Origin: Curvibacter lanceolatus ATCC 14669
Lineage (GTDB): Bacteria; Pseudomonadota; Gammaproteobacteria; Burkholderiales; Burkholderiaceae_C
Assembly: GCF_000381265.1 (NCBI RefSeq)
Contig: NZ_KB906253.1
Span: forward strand, 496,001 to 560,000
Length of the DNA stretch: 64,000 nt
Direction of reading: 5' to 3'
The notes below the pieces were generated by a model. The model was not told where the DNA came from and searched no databases. It was given only the letters and a program-made list of their open reading frames with translations. Shown in pieces: positions 1-9,170 of this stretch; within the stretch, counting starts at the first letter, position 1, and every line of letters starts with the position of its first letter. Position numbers and translations under genes: made by a program.

Positions 1-150
1 GAAGGCAAGCCCGGCGCCGGCCTGGGCCTGGCCCTGGTCCGGCGCATTGCGCAACTGCATGGCGGCCGGGTCTGGCTGGAGGCCCGCGAGCCGCAGGGCA
101 GCCGTTTTGTGATCGAGCTGCCCCTGGGGCCAGCGGGCGCCAGCACCTGA
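1..150 (+). CDS. Sensor histidine kinase, C-terminal end (partial)
   Basis: Only the last 49 codons are in the window; the gene begins upstream of it. The residues GAGLGLALVRRI are the G2 box of a histidine kinase ATPase domain, followed by the usual closing strands (GGRVWLEA, GSRFVIELPL). The protein would autophosphorylate on a histidine and pass the phosphate to a response regulator, presumably the one starting at 310. The sensed signal cannot be told because the sensor part lies outside the window. Confidence 0.85.
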   Translation, partial: EGKPGAGLGLALVRRIAQLHGGRVWLEAREPQGSRFVIELPLGPAGAST

Positions 151-309
151 TCGGCCCCGACTGGGGAAAACCCCGCGCATCCTCCGGCGCGCTCGCTGGT
201 ACAACAGGTGGCGCCGGGGCTGGCTCGAAACTCGCTTGTCCCGAGCACCCTCCGCCGCCACACCGTTCCCTTGCCGGCGTCGAGACCGGGGCCGTCCCCA
301 GATCGCACC

Positions 310-1059
310 ATGAGCCATTCCAAACCCCGCATTGCCATCGTCGAAGACGACGCCGACCAGCTGCACAGCATCGAAGAATTCCTGCTCGACTCGGGCTACC
401 GGGCCTGGGGCGTGGGCAGCGCCGAGGCCTTCTACAAGAAATTCATGAGCGACCCGGTCGACGTGGTGCTGCTCGACATCGGCCTGCCCGGCGACGATGG
501 CCTGTCGGTGGCCGGCCTGCTCAAGGCGCGGCCCGAGGTGGGTGTGATCATCCTCAGCGCCCGCGATGCCCTGGGCGACCGCCTGGCCGGCATGCGCGCC
601 GGCGCCGACCGCTACCTGGTCAAGCCCGTCAACCTGCTGGAGCTGGCCGCCAACATCGATGCCACCGCCAGCCGCCTGCAGCCCCGGGGCAGTGCCAACC
701 CGGCCGCTGCCAGCAGCCCGGCCGAGGCGCCGGTGCAGGCCCCGCCCCGCACCTGGTCGCTGGCCCTGAAAGACTGGGTGCTGTCCTCGCCTGAGGGCCG
801 CAGCCTGCCCCTCACCACGCACGAATTCCTGTTCGTGCAGCACCTGGTGCAGGCCCAGGGGCAGCCCGTGTCCAAGCGCGACCTCAGCGACAAGCTGTTC
901 GGCGCCCGGGCGCAGAACGGCAGCGAGCGCCTGAACTTGCTGGTGACCCGCCTGCGCAAGAAGGCCACCGAAGCACTGGGCGAGGCCCTGCCCATCAAGA
1001 CCCTGCACCAGATCGGTTACGCGTTCACCGTGTCGGTGCGGGTGGGCGAGCTGGCCTGA
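310..1059 (+). CDS. Two-component response regulator, OmpR-type
   Basis: A 249-residue protein with an N-terminal receiver domain (about residues 7-120) and a C-terminal winged-helix DNA-binding domain (about 150-245). The receiver shows the acidic pair in IVEDD (D13, D14), the phosphoacceptor D56 in VVLLDIGLPG, and the conserved lysine in YLVKPVN. The effector half has the SKRDLSDKLFG helix and the LLVTRLRKK recognition region of the OmpR/PhoB fold. It follows a kinase fragment in the same orientation, so the two form a two-component pair. The ATG at 310 starts right at the receiver; an open frame continues upstream to 208, but those 34 residues look like non-coding leader. Targets are unknown. 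Confidence 0.85.
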   Translation: MSHSKPRIAIVEDDADQLHSIEEFLLDSGYRAWGVGSAEAFYKKFMSDPVDVVLLDIGLPGDDGLSVAGLLKARPEVGVIILSARDALGDRLAGMRAGADRYLVKPVNLLELAANIDATASRLQPRGSANPAAASSPAEAPVQAPPRTWSLALKDWVLSSPEGRSLPLTTHEFLFVQHLVQAQGQPVSKRDLSDKLFGARAQNGSERLNLLVTRLRKKATEALGEALPIKTLHQIGYAFTVSVRVGELA

Positions 1060-1286
1060 ACCCCTTTGGGGCGGGGCGTCTGCAAAGCACGTGTTGAGGA
1101 ATGTGTGCAAGGACGTCGAATTTCAGACGGTGCCACCGACCCCCGAAGCCATCGAAGGCTGCACCTGCAGCCCTTGAACAAGCCACGGCGGCCATGCGCA
1201 AGGCCGGCGAGCTGTGACGGCCTTGCTGAGATTGATTGAAAGTCTCATTGCTTGAGAAAAAGTAATGCGGATATTAAACTTACTTC
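1060..1286. other. Intergenic region upstream of the AbiE pair
   Basis: About 230 bases between the response regulator and the AbiE pair. The first part (to about 1217) is GC-rich and has short open stretches with no recognisable protein. The last 60 bases are clearly AT-rich, unlike the surroundings, and hold the likely promoter of the toxin-antitoxin pair. Confidence 0.5.
1248..1285 (+). promoter_or_regulatory. Likely abiE promoter with inverted repeat
   Basis: A sigma-70-like pair, TTGCTT (1248-1253) and TATTAA (1272-1277) with an 18-base spacer, sits directly before the antitoxin start at 1287. The leader would be only a few bases long, with no Shine-Dalgarno sequence visible, so translation may be nearly leaderless. 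An inverted repeat, AAGTAA (1260-1265) and TTACTT (1280-1285), encloses the -10 element. AbiEi antitoxins are known to repress their own operon by binding inverted repeats, so this is a candidate operator. Confidence 0.5.
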
Positions 1287-1886
1287 ATGAACCAGTCTGA
1301 CCACATCCTCGAACTGGCCCGACACCGGCGCGTGCTGCGGGCGGCGGATGTGCGTGAGCACGGCTGGTCACCGCAGCTGCTGATCCGGCTGCACCAGGCG
1401 GGGAAGCTGCAACGCCTTACCCGTGGCCTGTATGGACTGCCCGATGCCGAAGTCACCGAGCATCAGACGCTGCTCGAAGTCTGCCAGCGCGTGCCCAAGG
1501 CCGTGCTGTGCCTGCTGAGTGCGCTGCAATTTCATGAGATCGGTACGCAGTTGCCGCATGAGGTGTGGATCGCGCTGCCCGAAGGCAGCCAGGCCCCGGC
1601 GCTGAGCTACCCCACGCTGCGCATCGCGCGCCTGCGCGGCCCCGCTTACAGCGACGGTATCCAGACCCTGAGCGACTATGGCGCCCCCATCCGGGTGTAC
1701 AGCGCCGCCAAGACGGTGACCGACTGCTTCAAGTTCCGCAACAAGATCGGCCTGGACGTGGCGCTGGAGGCCCTGAAAGACGCCTGGCGCAGCCGCAAGG
1801 TCACCCTGGCCGAGCTGAGCCACTTCGCCAAGATCAACCGGGTCGAACGTGTCATGCAACCCTACCTGGAGGCGGTGACACAATGA
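1287..1886 (+). CDS. AbiEi-type antitoxin / transcriptional regulator
   Basis: A 199-residue protein of the AbiEi antitoxin family. The N-terminal part (about 1-60) is a winged-helix domain with the pattern LRAADVREHGWSPQLLIRL and RLTRGLYGLP; the C-terminal part carries the family sequences LLSALQFHEIG, WIALPEG and YSAAKTVTDCFKFRNKIG. AbiEi antitoxins repress the operon and counteract the AbiEii toxin (described as type IV systems). The stop codon overlaps the toxin start (ATGA at 1883-1886), the usual arrangement. The role as antitoxin follows from family and context. Confidence 0.85.
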   Translation: MNQSDHILELARHRRVLRAADVREHGWSPQLLIRLHQAGKLQRLTRGLYGLPDAEVTEHQTLLEVCQRVPKAVLCLLSALQFHEIGTQLPHEVWIALPEGSQAPALSYPTLRIARLRGPAYSDGIQTLSDYGAPIRVYSAAKTVTDCFKFRNKIGLDVALEALKDAWRSRKVTLAELSHFAKINRVERVMQPYLEAVTQ

Positions 1887-2785
1887 CCGGCAAGCTCTCC
1901 GCGTCCCTCCTGGCCCGCCTGCTGGCCCTCGCCAAGCAACGCGGCGACGACTACAGCCTGGTGCTCAACCGCTTCGGCATGGAGCGCCTGCTGGCGCGCC
2001 TCAGCGCCTCACCACACGCCGACCGGTTCTTGCTGAAGGGCGCTCTGCTCTTTGCGCTTTGGTACGACACCCCGCACCGACTAACCAGGGACGCCGACTT
2101 GCTGGGCTTCGGCCCCGACGATGAGGCGAACCTGATCGCCACCTTCCGCGACATCGCCAGCATGGACCTGGGCGATGGCATCGTGTTCGACCCCGAGTCT
2201 GTGAAGGCCGACGCGATTCGCGAGGACAACTCCTACGGCGGCACCCGCATCACGCTGGTAGCACGCATCGGTTCCGCACGCTGTGCCCTGCAGATCGACG
2301 TGGGCTTCGGGGACGCCGTGACCCCGGAGCCACAGACGGTGGCTTACCCGACCTTGCTGGGCGACTTCCCAGCTCCCATGCTGCGGGTCTATCCGGTCTA
2401 CACCGTGATCGCCGAGAAGTACCAGGCCATGGTGGTGCTGGGGCAGGTCAACAGTCGCATGAAGGACTTCTTCGACCTGGCGGTGATTGCCCGGCGCACT
2501 GAGCTGGATGGCGCCACGCTCGCGTCAGCCATCGCCGCCACCTTTGCCCGACGCCAGACCGCCTTGCCCACCGAGCGGCCTTTGGCACTGACCCAGCAAT
2601 TCAGTGAAGACGCCGCCAAGCTGCGCCAGTGGCAAGCCTTCCTGAACAAGAACCGCATCGAAGCTGCAAGCCTGGGTGACACCGTGGCCCTGCTGGACGA
2701 CCTGCTGTGGCCACCGACCCAGGTCGCCGCCGCTGGCAGTCAGGCAACGGCCACCTGGCGCCCTGAAGCCCTGCGCTGGGTCTGA
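1883..2785 (+). CDS. AbiEii-type nucleotidyltransferase toxin
   Basis: A 300-residue protein of the AbiEii/AbiGii family. These are nucleotidyltransferase-fold toxins; characterised relatives modify tRNA or transfer nucleotides and arrest growth, and some abort phage infection. The NTase signature is visible: KGALLFALW (from residue 52), then RLTRDADLLG with the presumed metal ligands D70 and D72, a third acidic position in LQIDVGF, the lysine of IAEKYQAM, and the helix MKDFFDLAVIA. The start at 1883 overlaps the antitoxin stop by four bases, giving translational coupling. An open frame runs further upstream but lies over the antitoxin gene. The pair seems intact. Confidence 0.85.
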   Translation: MTGKLSASLLARLLALAKQRGDDYSLVLNRFGMERLLARLSASPHADRFLLKGALLFALWYDTPHRLTRDADLLGFGPDDEANLIATFRDIASMDLGDGIVFDPESVKADAIREDNSYGGTRITLVARIGSARCALQIDVGFGDAVTPEPQTVAYPTLLGDFPAPMLRVYPVYTVIAEKYQAMVVLGQVNSRMKDFFDLAVIARRTELDGATLASAIAATFARRQTALPTERPLALTQQFSEDAAKLRQWQAFLNKNRIEAASLGDTVALLDDLLWPPTQVAAAGSQATATWRPEALRWV

Positions 2786-2988
2786 CCCCGCACGCAACGG
2801 CTTCGATCTCTGACCAAGGGCTTTCCCCAGGTCGCGCTGAATCCAAATGAAAGTTTTGGAAAGCGCACGAAGGCGCCGACCGGGCAACACTGAATGCAGC
2901 AACGAGAGACGGACCGGGCCCTGAGGGCCGGTACTGGCTCCGTCGGCTTCACCCCCTTCAGCACACGCACCGATCCAGGAGCCCCCTC

Positions 2989-4200
2989 ATGCAACGTCGC
3001 CAAATTCTGCAAGTCTCTGCCCTCAGCGCCCTGTCTGCCTCCCTGGGGCTGGCCGGCCGCAGCGCGCTGGCCCAGGCCGCCAGCGGCCCGATCCAGTTTG
3101 CCTGCCCGGTGCCCATGTCGGGGGCGTTTGCCGCCAACGGCAAGTTCGCCGACCTGGGCATGCGCCTGGCCATCGAGCAATACGGCTCGGTGCTCAAGCG
3201 CCCGCTGGCCTACACCGTGCTCGACACCGAGGGCAAGCCCGCCACCGCCGTGCGCAAGGTGCAAGAGTCGGCCCAGCAGCAGGGCACGCGCTTTTTTGCC
3301 GGCGGCATCCTGTCGGGCGAGGCCCTGGCCATGGGCAAGGAGGCCGAGAAGGCCGGCGGCATCTTCGTGACCACCGCTGGCGCCGACGAGATCACCGGGC
3401 AGGACTGCAATGCCGCCACCTTCCGCTGGTCCGTGCCCACCTATGGCGCCATCGAGCAGACCGTGCGCCCCCTGGCCGATCTGATGCCCAAGGCCAAGCG
3501 CTGGTACACCATCACGCCGCAGTACGTGTTCGGTGACGGCCTGCTGTCGGCGGCCAAGAACATCTTCAAGGAAAAAGGCATCGAGCACGTGGGCAACAGC
3601 TACCACTCGCTGGCCGAGAAAGAGTTCAGCGGCTACATCACCAACGCCATGGCCGCCAAGCCTGATGTGCTGCTGCTGCTCAACTTCGGCGGCCAGTGCG
3701 CCGACACGCTGCGCCAGGCGATCAGCTTCGGCATGCACAAGAACATGACCATCCTGGTGGCCTGGGCCTCGGGCCTGGAGCAGTTCGAGTCGCTGGGCGC
3801 CGAGCTGTGCGAAGGCATCTACTTCGGGGCCCAGTACTGGCACACGGTCGACTCTGAACTCAACCGCGACCTGGTCAAGCGCAGCAACGACAAGCTCAAG
3901 ATCAACCCCAACTACAGCCTGGCCGGCTCCTACATCTGCACCAAGCTGATGATCGACGGCATCCTGAAGGCCGGCACGGTCGAGCCCAAGGCCGTGGTGG
4001 CCGCGCTGGAGGGCCTCAAGTACGCCGGCCTCACCGGCGAAGAGGAAGTGCGCAAGGCCGACCACCAGGTGCTCAAGAACTACTACCTGCTCAAGGGCAA
4101 GGCCAAGTCGCAGATGAAGAACAAGGACGACTACGTCGACGTGCTCAGCGCCGGCAAGTCATTCCTGCCGATCGACAAGACTGGCTGCAAGCGGGCCTGA
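2989..4200 (+). CDS. Branched-chain amino acid type ABC transporter, substrate-binding protein
   Basis: A 403-residue periplasmic binding protein of the type I (Leu/Ile/Val, amide, urea) family. The N-terminus, MQRRQILQVSALSAL followed by a hydrophobic stretch and ALAQA, is an export signal with a twin-arginine look. The mature protein opens with PIQFACPVPMSGAFAANG, the typical ligand-site start, and has FVTTAGADEITGQDC and RWSVPTYGAIEQT in the hinge region. It heads a run of four transporter genes, which it would supply with ligand. The enzymes after the transporter suggest that the ligand is an amide or ureido compound rather than a simple amino acid; this is inferred from context only. Confidence 0.85.
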   Translation: MQRRQILQVSALSALSASLGLAGRSALAQAASGPIQFACPVPMSGAFAANGKFADLGMRLAIEQYGSVLKRPLAYTVLDTEGKPATAVRKVQESAQQQGTRFFAGGILSGEALAMGKEAEKAGGIFVTTAGADEITGQDCNAATFRWSVPTYGAIEQTVRPLADLMPKAKRWYTITPQYVFGDGLLSAAKNIFKEKGIEHVGNSYHSLAEKEFSGYITNAMAAKPDVLLLLNFGGQCADTLRQAISFGMHKNMTILVAWASGLEQFESLGAELCEGIYFGAQYWHTVDSELNRDLVKRSNDKLKINPNYSLAGSYICTKLMIDGILKAGTVEPKAVVAALEGLKYAGLTGEEEVRKADHQVLKNYYLLKGKAKSQMKNKDDYVDVLSAGKSFLPIDKTGCKRA

Positions 4201-4322
4201 TCGACGCCGGGCCCTGACCTGGGCTCTGCTCCGGGTCTCCACACCTCCCGCCGCCTGCAACGCGCCCACCTCCCGGGGGGCGCGGGTGGGCCTGCGGGCC
4301 TGTCTTTCAACTTGATCAACGC

Positions 4323-5183
4323 ATGAACATCTACCTGCTTCAGATCATCAACGGGGTCGGCATCGGCATGCTGTACTTCCTGTTGGCCGTGGGCCTGTCC
4401 ATCGTGTTTGGACTGCTGCGCTTCGTCAACTTCGCCCACGGCGCCTTCTACCTGATCGGCGCCTACGCCTGCTACCAGATGACGCGCTGGGGCCTGAGCT
4501 ACTGGCTCACCCTGCTGGCGGCGCCGCTGCTGGTGGGCGCGCTGGGCTGGCTCACCGAGAAGGTGGTGCTGCGCCATGTGTATGCCAAGGCGCATGAGTT
4601 CCACATCCTGGTCACCGTGGGCCTGGCCCTGGCCGTGCAAGAACTGGTGATCCTGCAATGGGGCCCTCTGGGCGACAGCGTGGCCGTGCCCGATGCCCTG
4701 CAAGGCGTGGTCATGTGGGGCGGCTTCATCTACCCCAAGTACCGGCTGTTCGTGATCGGCTTCACCGCCGCGCTGGCCGTGCTGCTGTGGTGGGTGCTGG
4801 AGGGCACGCGCCTGGGCAGTGCGGTGCGTGCCGGCAGCGAGTCGACCGAGATGGTCTCGCTGTTGGGCATCAATGTGCACCGCATCTTCAGCCTGGTGTT
4901 CGGCCTGGGCGCGGCCACGGCGGCGCTGGCCGGCGTGCTGGCGGCCCCGATCCGGGGGGCCGAGCCCTTCATGGGCATCGAAGCCCTGTCGGTGGCCTTT
5001 GTGGTCGTGGTGGTGGGCGGCATGGGCAGCTTCAGCGGCGCCCTGCTGGGCGGCCTGTTGATCGGCGTGGTGCAAAGCCTGATGAGCACGGTGTGGCCCG
5101 AAGGGGCGCGTCTGATGATCTACATCGCCATGGCCGCCGTGCTGCTGCTGCGCCCGCATGGCCTGCTGGGCCGCAAGGAGTGA
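4323..5183 (+). CDS. livH: ABC transporter permease, LivH-type
   Basis: A 286-residue inner-membrane protein with about eight hydrophobic segments. It has family sequences LSIVFGLLRFVNFAHGAFYLIGAY near the N-terminus and AGVLAAPIRGAEPFMGIEALSVAFVVVVVGGMGS near the C-terminus, the latter containing the loop that contacts the ATPases. With LivM it forms the membrane channel of a branched-chain-type importer. Its gene stands 122 bases after the receptor gene and 5 bases before livM. The liv name marks the family, not proof of leucine transport. Confidence 0.88.
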   Translation: MNIYLLQIINGVGIGMLYFLLAVGLSIVFGLLRFVNFAHGAFYLIGAYACYQMTRWGLSYWLTLLAAPLLVGALGWLTEKVVLRHVYAKAHEFHILVTVGLALAVQELVILQWGPLGDSVAVPDALQGVVMWGGFIYPKYRLFVIGFTAALAVLLWWVLEGTRLGSAVRAGSESTEMVSLLGINVHRIFSLVFGLGAATAALAGVLAAPIRGAEPFMGIEALSVAFVVVVVGGMGSFSGALLGGLLIGVVQSLMSTVWPEGARLMIYIAMAAVLLLRPHGLLGRKE

Positions 5184-5188
5184 GTGAC

Positions 5189-6178
5189 ATGAGCCAACAA
5201 AACCAAACCCCTGTGAAGCGTTTTCAAGGGCCTCTGCTGCAGTTCTGGCTGGCCCTGGCCGTGGTGGCCGCCATGCCGCTGCTCATGCATTCGGGCTCGC
5301 TGGCCAGCGAGGTGCTGATCTTCGGCCTGGCCGCCATGGGCTGCAACCTGCTGCTGGGCTACACCGGCCTGCTGTCCTTCGGCCAGGGCATCTTCTTCGG
5401 CCTGGGCAGCTACACCGTGGCCCTCACGCTGACCCGCTGGCCCCTGCCCATGCCTTTAGCCCTGCTGCTGGCCATGGCCGTCGGCGCCCTGGGGGCAGCC
5501 GTGGTGGGCTGGGTGTCGATCCGGCAGAAGGGCACCTACTTCGTGATGCTCACGCTGGCCTTCTCGCAGATGTTCTATTTCATCGCCTACACCGCCACCG
5601 GCCTCACCGGCGGCGACAACGGCCTGATGGACATCCCGCGCCCCAGCCTCACGCTGATGGGCCAGCCGCTGTGGAGCCTGGTCTCACCCTGGCAGTTCTA
5701 TGGCTTTGTGGCGGCGCTGTTCCTGGCGGTGTTCTGGGTCTTGCTCAAGGTGTCGCAGTCGATCTTCGGCCGCACCCTGCTGGCCGTGCGCGACAACGAA
5801 GAGCGCGCCGGTGCCATCGGCTACCCGCTGAAGCTGCTCAAGCTGCAGGCCTTTGTGATCTCGGGTGCCGTGACCGGCCTGGCCGGGGCCCTGCACGCCA
5901 TGATGACCGGGCTGGCGCCGCTGTCGAACGCCGAGCACCACACCAGCGAGATGATCCTGGTGATGACCGTGATCGGCGGCACCGGCAACCTGCTGGCCTC
6001 GGTGCTGGGCTCGGCCTTCTACCTGTTGCTGGGCGACTGGCTGTCGGCCCTGTGGCCGCGCTGGCTGCTGGTGCTGGGCCTGATCCTGATGGCCGTCAGC
6101 CTGTGGATGCAACGCGGCCTGTGGGGCCTGGGCGAGACCTTGTGGAAGCGGCTGGCCCGCCAAGGAGACAAAGCATGA
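5189..6178 (+). CDS. livM: ABC transporter permease, LivM-type
   Basis: A 329-residue inner-membrane protein, partner of the LivH-type permease. After a short cytoplasmic tail come about nine hydrophobic segments. Family sequences include LLGYTGLLSFGQGIFFGLGSY, GWVSIRQKGTYFVMLTLAFSQMFY and RTLLAVRDNEERAGAIGYP, the last being the coupling loop for the ATPases. The ATG at 5189 lies 5 bases after the livH stop, with GGAGTGAG just upstream as ribosome binding site. An in-frame opening further upstream lies over livH and is not used. The stop overlaps the next gene (ATGA). Confidence 0.88.
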   Translation: MSQQNQTPVKRFQGPLLQFWLALAVVAAMPLLMHSGSLASEVLIFGLAAMGCNLLLGYTGLLSFGQGIFFGLGSYTVALTLTRWPLPMPLALLLAMAVGALGAAVVGWVSIRQKGTYFVMLTLAFSQMFYFIAYTATGLTGGDNGLMDIPRPSLTLMGQPLWSLVSPWQFYGFVAALFLAVFWVLLKVSQSIFGRTLLAVRDNEERAGAIGYPLKLLKLQAFVISGAVTGLAGALHAMMTGLAPLSNAEHHTSEMILVMTVIGGTGNLLASVLGSAFYLLLGDWLSALWPRWLLVLGLILMAVSLWMQRGLWGLGETLWKRLARQGDKA

Positions 6179-6941
6179 GCAGCACCATCCTGCTGGAGGC
6201 CAGCGGCCTCGAAAAACACTATGGCAAGTTTGCCGCGCTGGGCGGCGTCAACCTGAAGGTGCGCGCCAACACCGTGCACTCGGTCATCGGGCCCAACGGG
6301 GCGGGCAAGACCACGCTGTTCCACCTGCTCACGGGCACCAAGTCGGTCAGCGCCGGGCGCATCGTGTTCGACGGGCATGACGTGACCCGCGAGCCCGACC
6401 ACCGCCGCGTGCAGCGCGGCATGGCCCGGTCGTTCCAGGTCACCAGCCTGTTCCTGAGCCTGCCGGTGCGCGAGAACCTGCGCCTGGCCGCCCAGGGCGT
6501 GGCGCCGCGCGCCGCCTTCAATGGCTGGCAGGCCCCGGTGGGCGCCAGGGCCCTGGCCGAGGTGGTGGACCGAGTGCTGGCGCGGGTGGGCCTGCAAGGT
6601 CTGGCCGACACGCCGGCGGGCAACCTCTCGCATGGTCAGCAGCGCCGGCTCGAGGTGGGCATGGCGCTGGCGGCCCGGCCCAAGGCGATTTTTCTCGACG
6701 AGCCCACCTCGGGCATGGGCATCGACGACCTCGAGGAGATGAAGCAGCTGATCCAGAGCCTGCGCGACGAGCACACCGTGGTGCTGATCGAGCACAACAT
6801 GAACATCGTGATGGACATCTCGGACACCGTCACCGTGATGCAGGCCGGCCGCGTGCTGGCCGAGGGCCTGCCGCACGACATCCGCAGCGACGACCGCGTG
6901 CGCGCGGCCTACCTGGGCAACATGATCACCGGAGGCAAGGC

Positions 6942-6945
<4 letters not shown>
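6175..6945 (+). CDS. livG: ABC transporter ATP-binding protein, LivG-type
   Basis: A 256-residue ATPase of the importer. Walker A is GPNGAGKTT (residues 39-47), the signature motif is LSHGQQRRLE (a usual LivG variant of LSGGQ), and Walker B is AIFLDEPTSGM, followed by the switch histidine in VVLIEHNMN. The sequence GMARSFQVTSLFLSLPVRENL is the LivG-type Q-loop region. The start overlaps the livM stop, and its own stop overlaps livF, so transporter subunits are made in a coupled way. Confidence 0.9.
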
Positions 6946-7643
<698 letters not shown>

Positions 7644-7653
7644 GGACCTGTTC

Positions 7654-9126
7654 ATGAAACTGCTGATCGCCCGTCTCAACCACGAGACCAACACCTTTTC
7701 ACCCGTGCCCACGCCCCTGGCCGCGTTTGCGCCCACCTACGGGGACGAGGCGCGCCAGGCCCAGCAGGGCATGCGCACCGCCATGGCCGCCTTTCTGGAC
7801 GCGGCCCAGGCCCGGGGCGCCGAATGTGTGACCCCGGTGTCGGCCACCGCCAACCCCAGCGGCCCGGTTCAGGCCGAGGCCTACACCCAGCTGTGTGATC
7901 GCATCGTGGCCGCCGCCCCGGGCTGCGATGCCATCTTGCTGGACCTGCACGGCGCCATGGTGGCCGAGAACAGCGCCGACGGCGAGGGCGACCTGTTGGC
8001 GCGGGTGCGCTCTGCCGCTCCCGGCGTGCCCATCGGCGTGGCCCTGGACCTGCACGGCAACATCACCGCTCGCATGGTGGGCAACGCCGACGTCATGGTG
8101 GGCTTCAAGACCTACCCGCACATCGACATGTACGAGACCGGCGCCCATGTGGCCCGGCTGCTGCTGCCCATGCTCGATGGTGGGCTCCGTTACGGCGTGC
8201 GCTGGCGCCCCCTGCCTTTGATGAGCCACACCCTGCGCAGCACCACCCTGGGCGGCGCCATGGCCCAGGCAGTTGGCACCGCCAAGGCCCTGGAGGCCCA
8301 GGGCCTGCCGGCCATGACCGTGTTCGCGGGCTTCTCGCTGGCTGACATCGCCGCCCCCTGCGTGAGCGTGGTGGCCACGGTGCGGCTGGATGCCGAAGGC
8401 GAAGCTCAGGGCCAACAGGCCCTCGACGATCTGGCCGGCCAGATCTGGGATCAGCGCCAGCAGTTCGTGTACGACAGCGAGCCCCTGGCCGAGTCGCTGC
8501 AGCGGGCTCAGGCAATGGCCCAGGGGGCCACCCGGCCGGTGTTGCTGCTCGACCATGGCGACAACTGCATGTCGGGCGGCAGCTGTGACACGCTGGACGT
8601 TTTGCAGGCTGCCTGGGCCCAGGGCCTGAGCGGCATCACCGTGGGGCCTCTGTGCGACCCCGAGGCGGTGGCCGCACTGATTGCGGCCGGCGAGGGCGCC
8701 GAGGTCAGTGTGGCGCTGGGCAACAAGGTCTCTCTGGCGGGCCTGGGCCTGCTCAAGACCCCCGTGGCGGTGCAGGGCCGGGTGCGGGCCATCAGCGACG
8801 GCAGCTACACGGTCAGCGGCCCCATCTACACCGGCCAGCGCTGCCACATGGGCCGCACCGTGTGGCTGGACACCGGCAGCACCCAGATCGTCGTCACCGA
8901 AACCCCGCACGAGCCCTGGGACCTGGGCGTGTTCAGTTGCGTGGGGCTCGACCCGCTGCAGGCGCGCTTTCTGCTGCTGAAGTCGCGCATGTACTGCCGG
9001 CCCGTGTTTGTGCCCCTGTCGGCCGGCCTGGTCGAATGCGACAGCCCGGGCGTGACCAGCTCCGATTTCAGCCTGTTCCCGTTCCGGCACGTGACGCGGC
9101 CGGTGTTCCCGCTCGACGCGATCTGA
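7654..9126 (+). CDS. M81 family metallopeptidase (MlrC-like)
   Basis: A 490-residue protein of the M81 family, named after MlrC (microcystinase C), which opens short peptides made from microcystin; most family members have unknown substrates. The N-terminus MKLLIARLNHETNTFSPV is diagnostic, and the likely zinc ligands lie in LLDLHGAMVAENSADGEGD, ALDLHGNIT and TYPHIDMYETG. The C-terminal half has LLLDHGDNCMSGGSCDT. The start at 7654 has GAGGAC upstream and places MKLL at the family start; an in-frame ATG 18 bases earlier overlaps livF. No signal peptide is seen, so it is cytoplasmic. Its place between a transporter and an amidohydrolase suggests it hydrolyses the imported compound or a product of it. 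Confidence 0.8.
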   Translation: MKLLIARLNHETNTFSPVPTPLAAFAPTYGDEARQAQQGMRTAMAAFLDAAQARGAECVTPVSATANPSGPVQAEAYTQLCDRIVAAAPGCDAILLDLHGAMVAENSADGEGDLLARVRSAAPGVPIGVALDLHGNITARMVGNADVMVGFKTYPHIDMYETGAHVARLLLPMLDGGLRYGVRWRPLPLMSHTLRSTTLGGAMAQAVGTAKALEAQGLPAMTVFAGFSLADIAAPCVSVVATVRLDAEGEAQGQQALDDLAGQIWDQRQQFVYDSEPLAESLQRAQAMAQGATRPVLLLDHGDNCMSGGSCDTLDVLQAAWAQGLSGITVGPLCDPEAVAALIAAGEGAEVSVALGNKVSLAGLGLLKTPVAVQGRVRAISDGSYTVSGPIYTGQRCHMGRTVWLDTGSTQIVVTETPHEPWDLGVFSCVGLDPLQARFLLLKSRMYCRPVFVPLSAGLVECDSPGVTSSDFSLFPFRHVTRPVFPLDAI

Positions 9127-9170
9127 GGCCCGGCCTCCAACGCGCTGCTCAACCTCATCCTCTTCCAACC

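Noticed and set aside
1060-1247. Possible gene remnant between the response regulator and the AbiE promoter.
   Set aside because: Short open stretches with stops in all frames and no recognisable protein.
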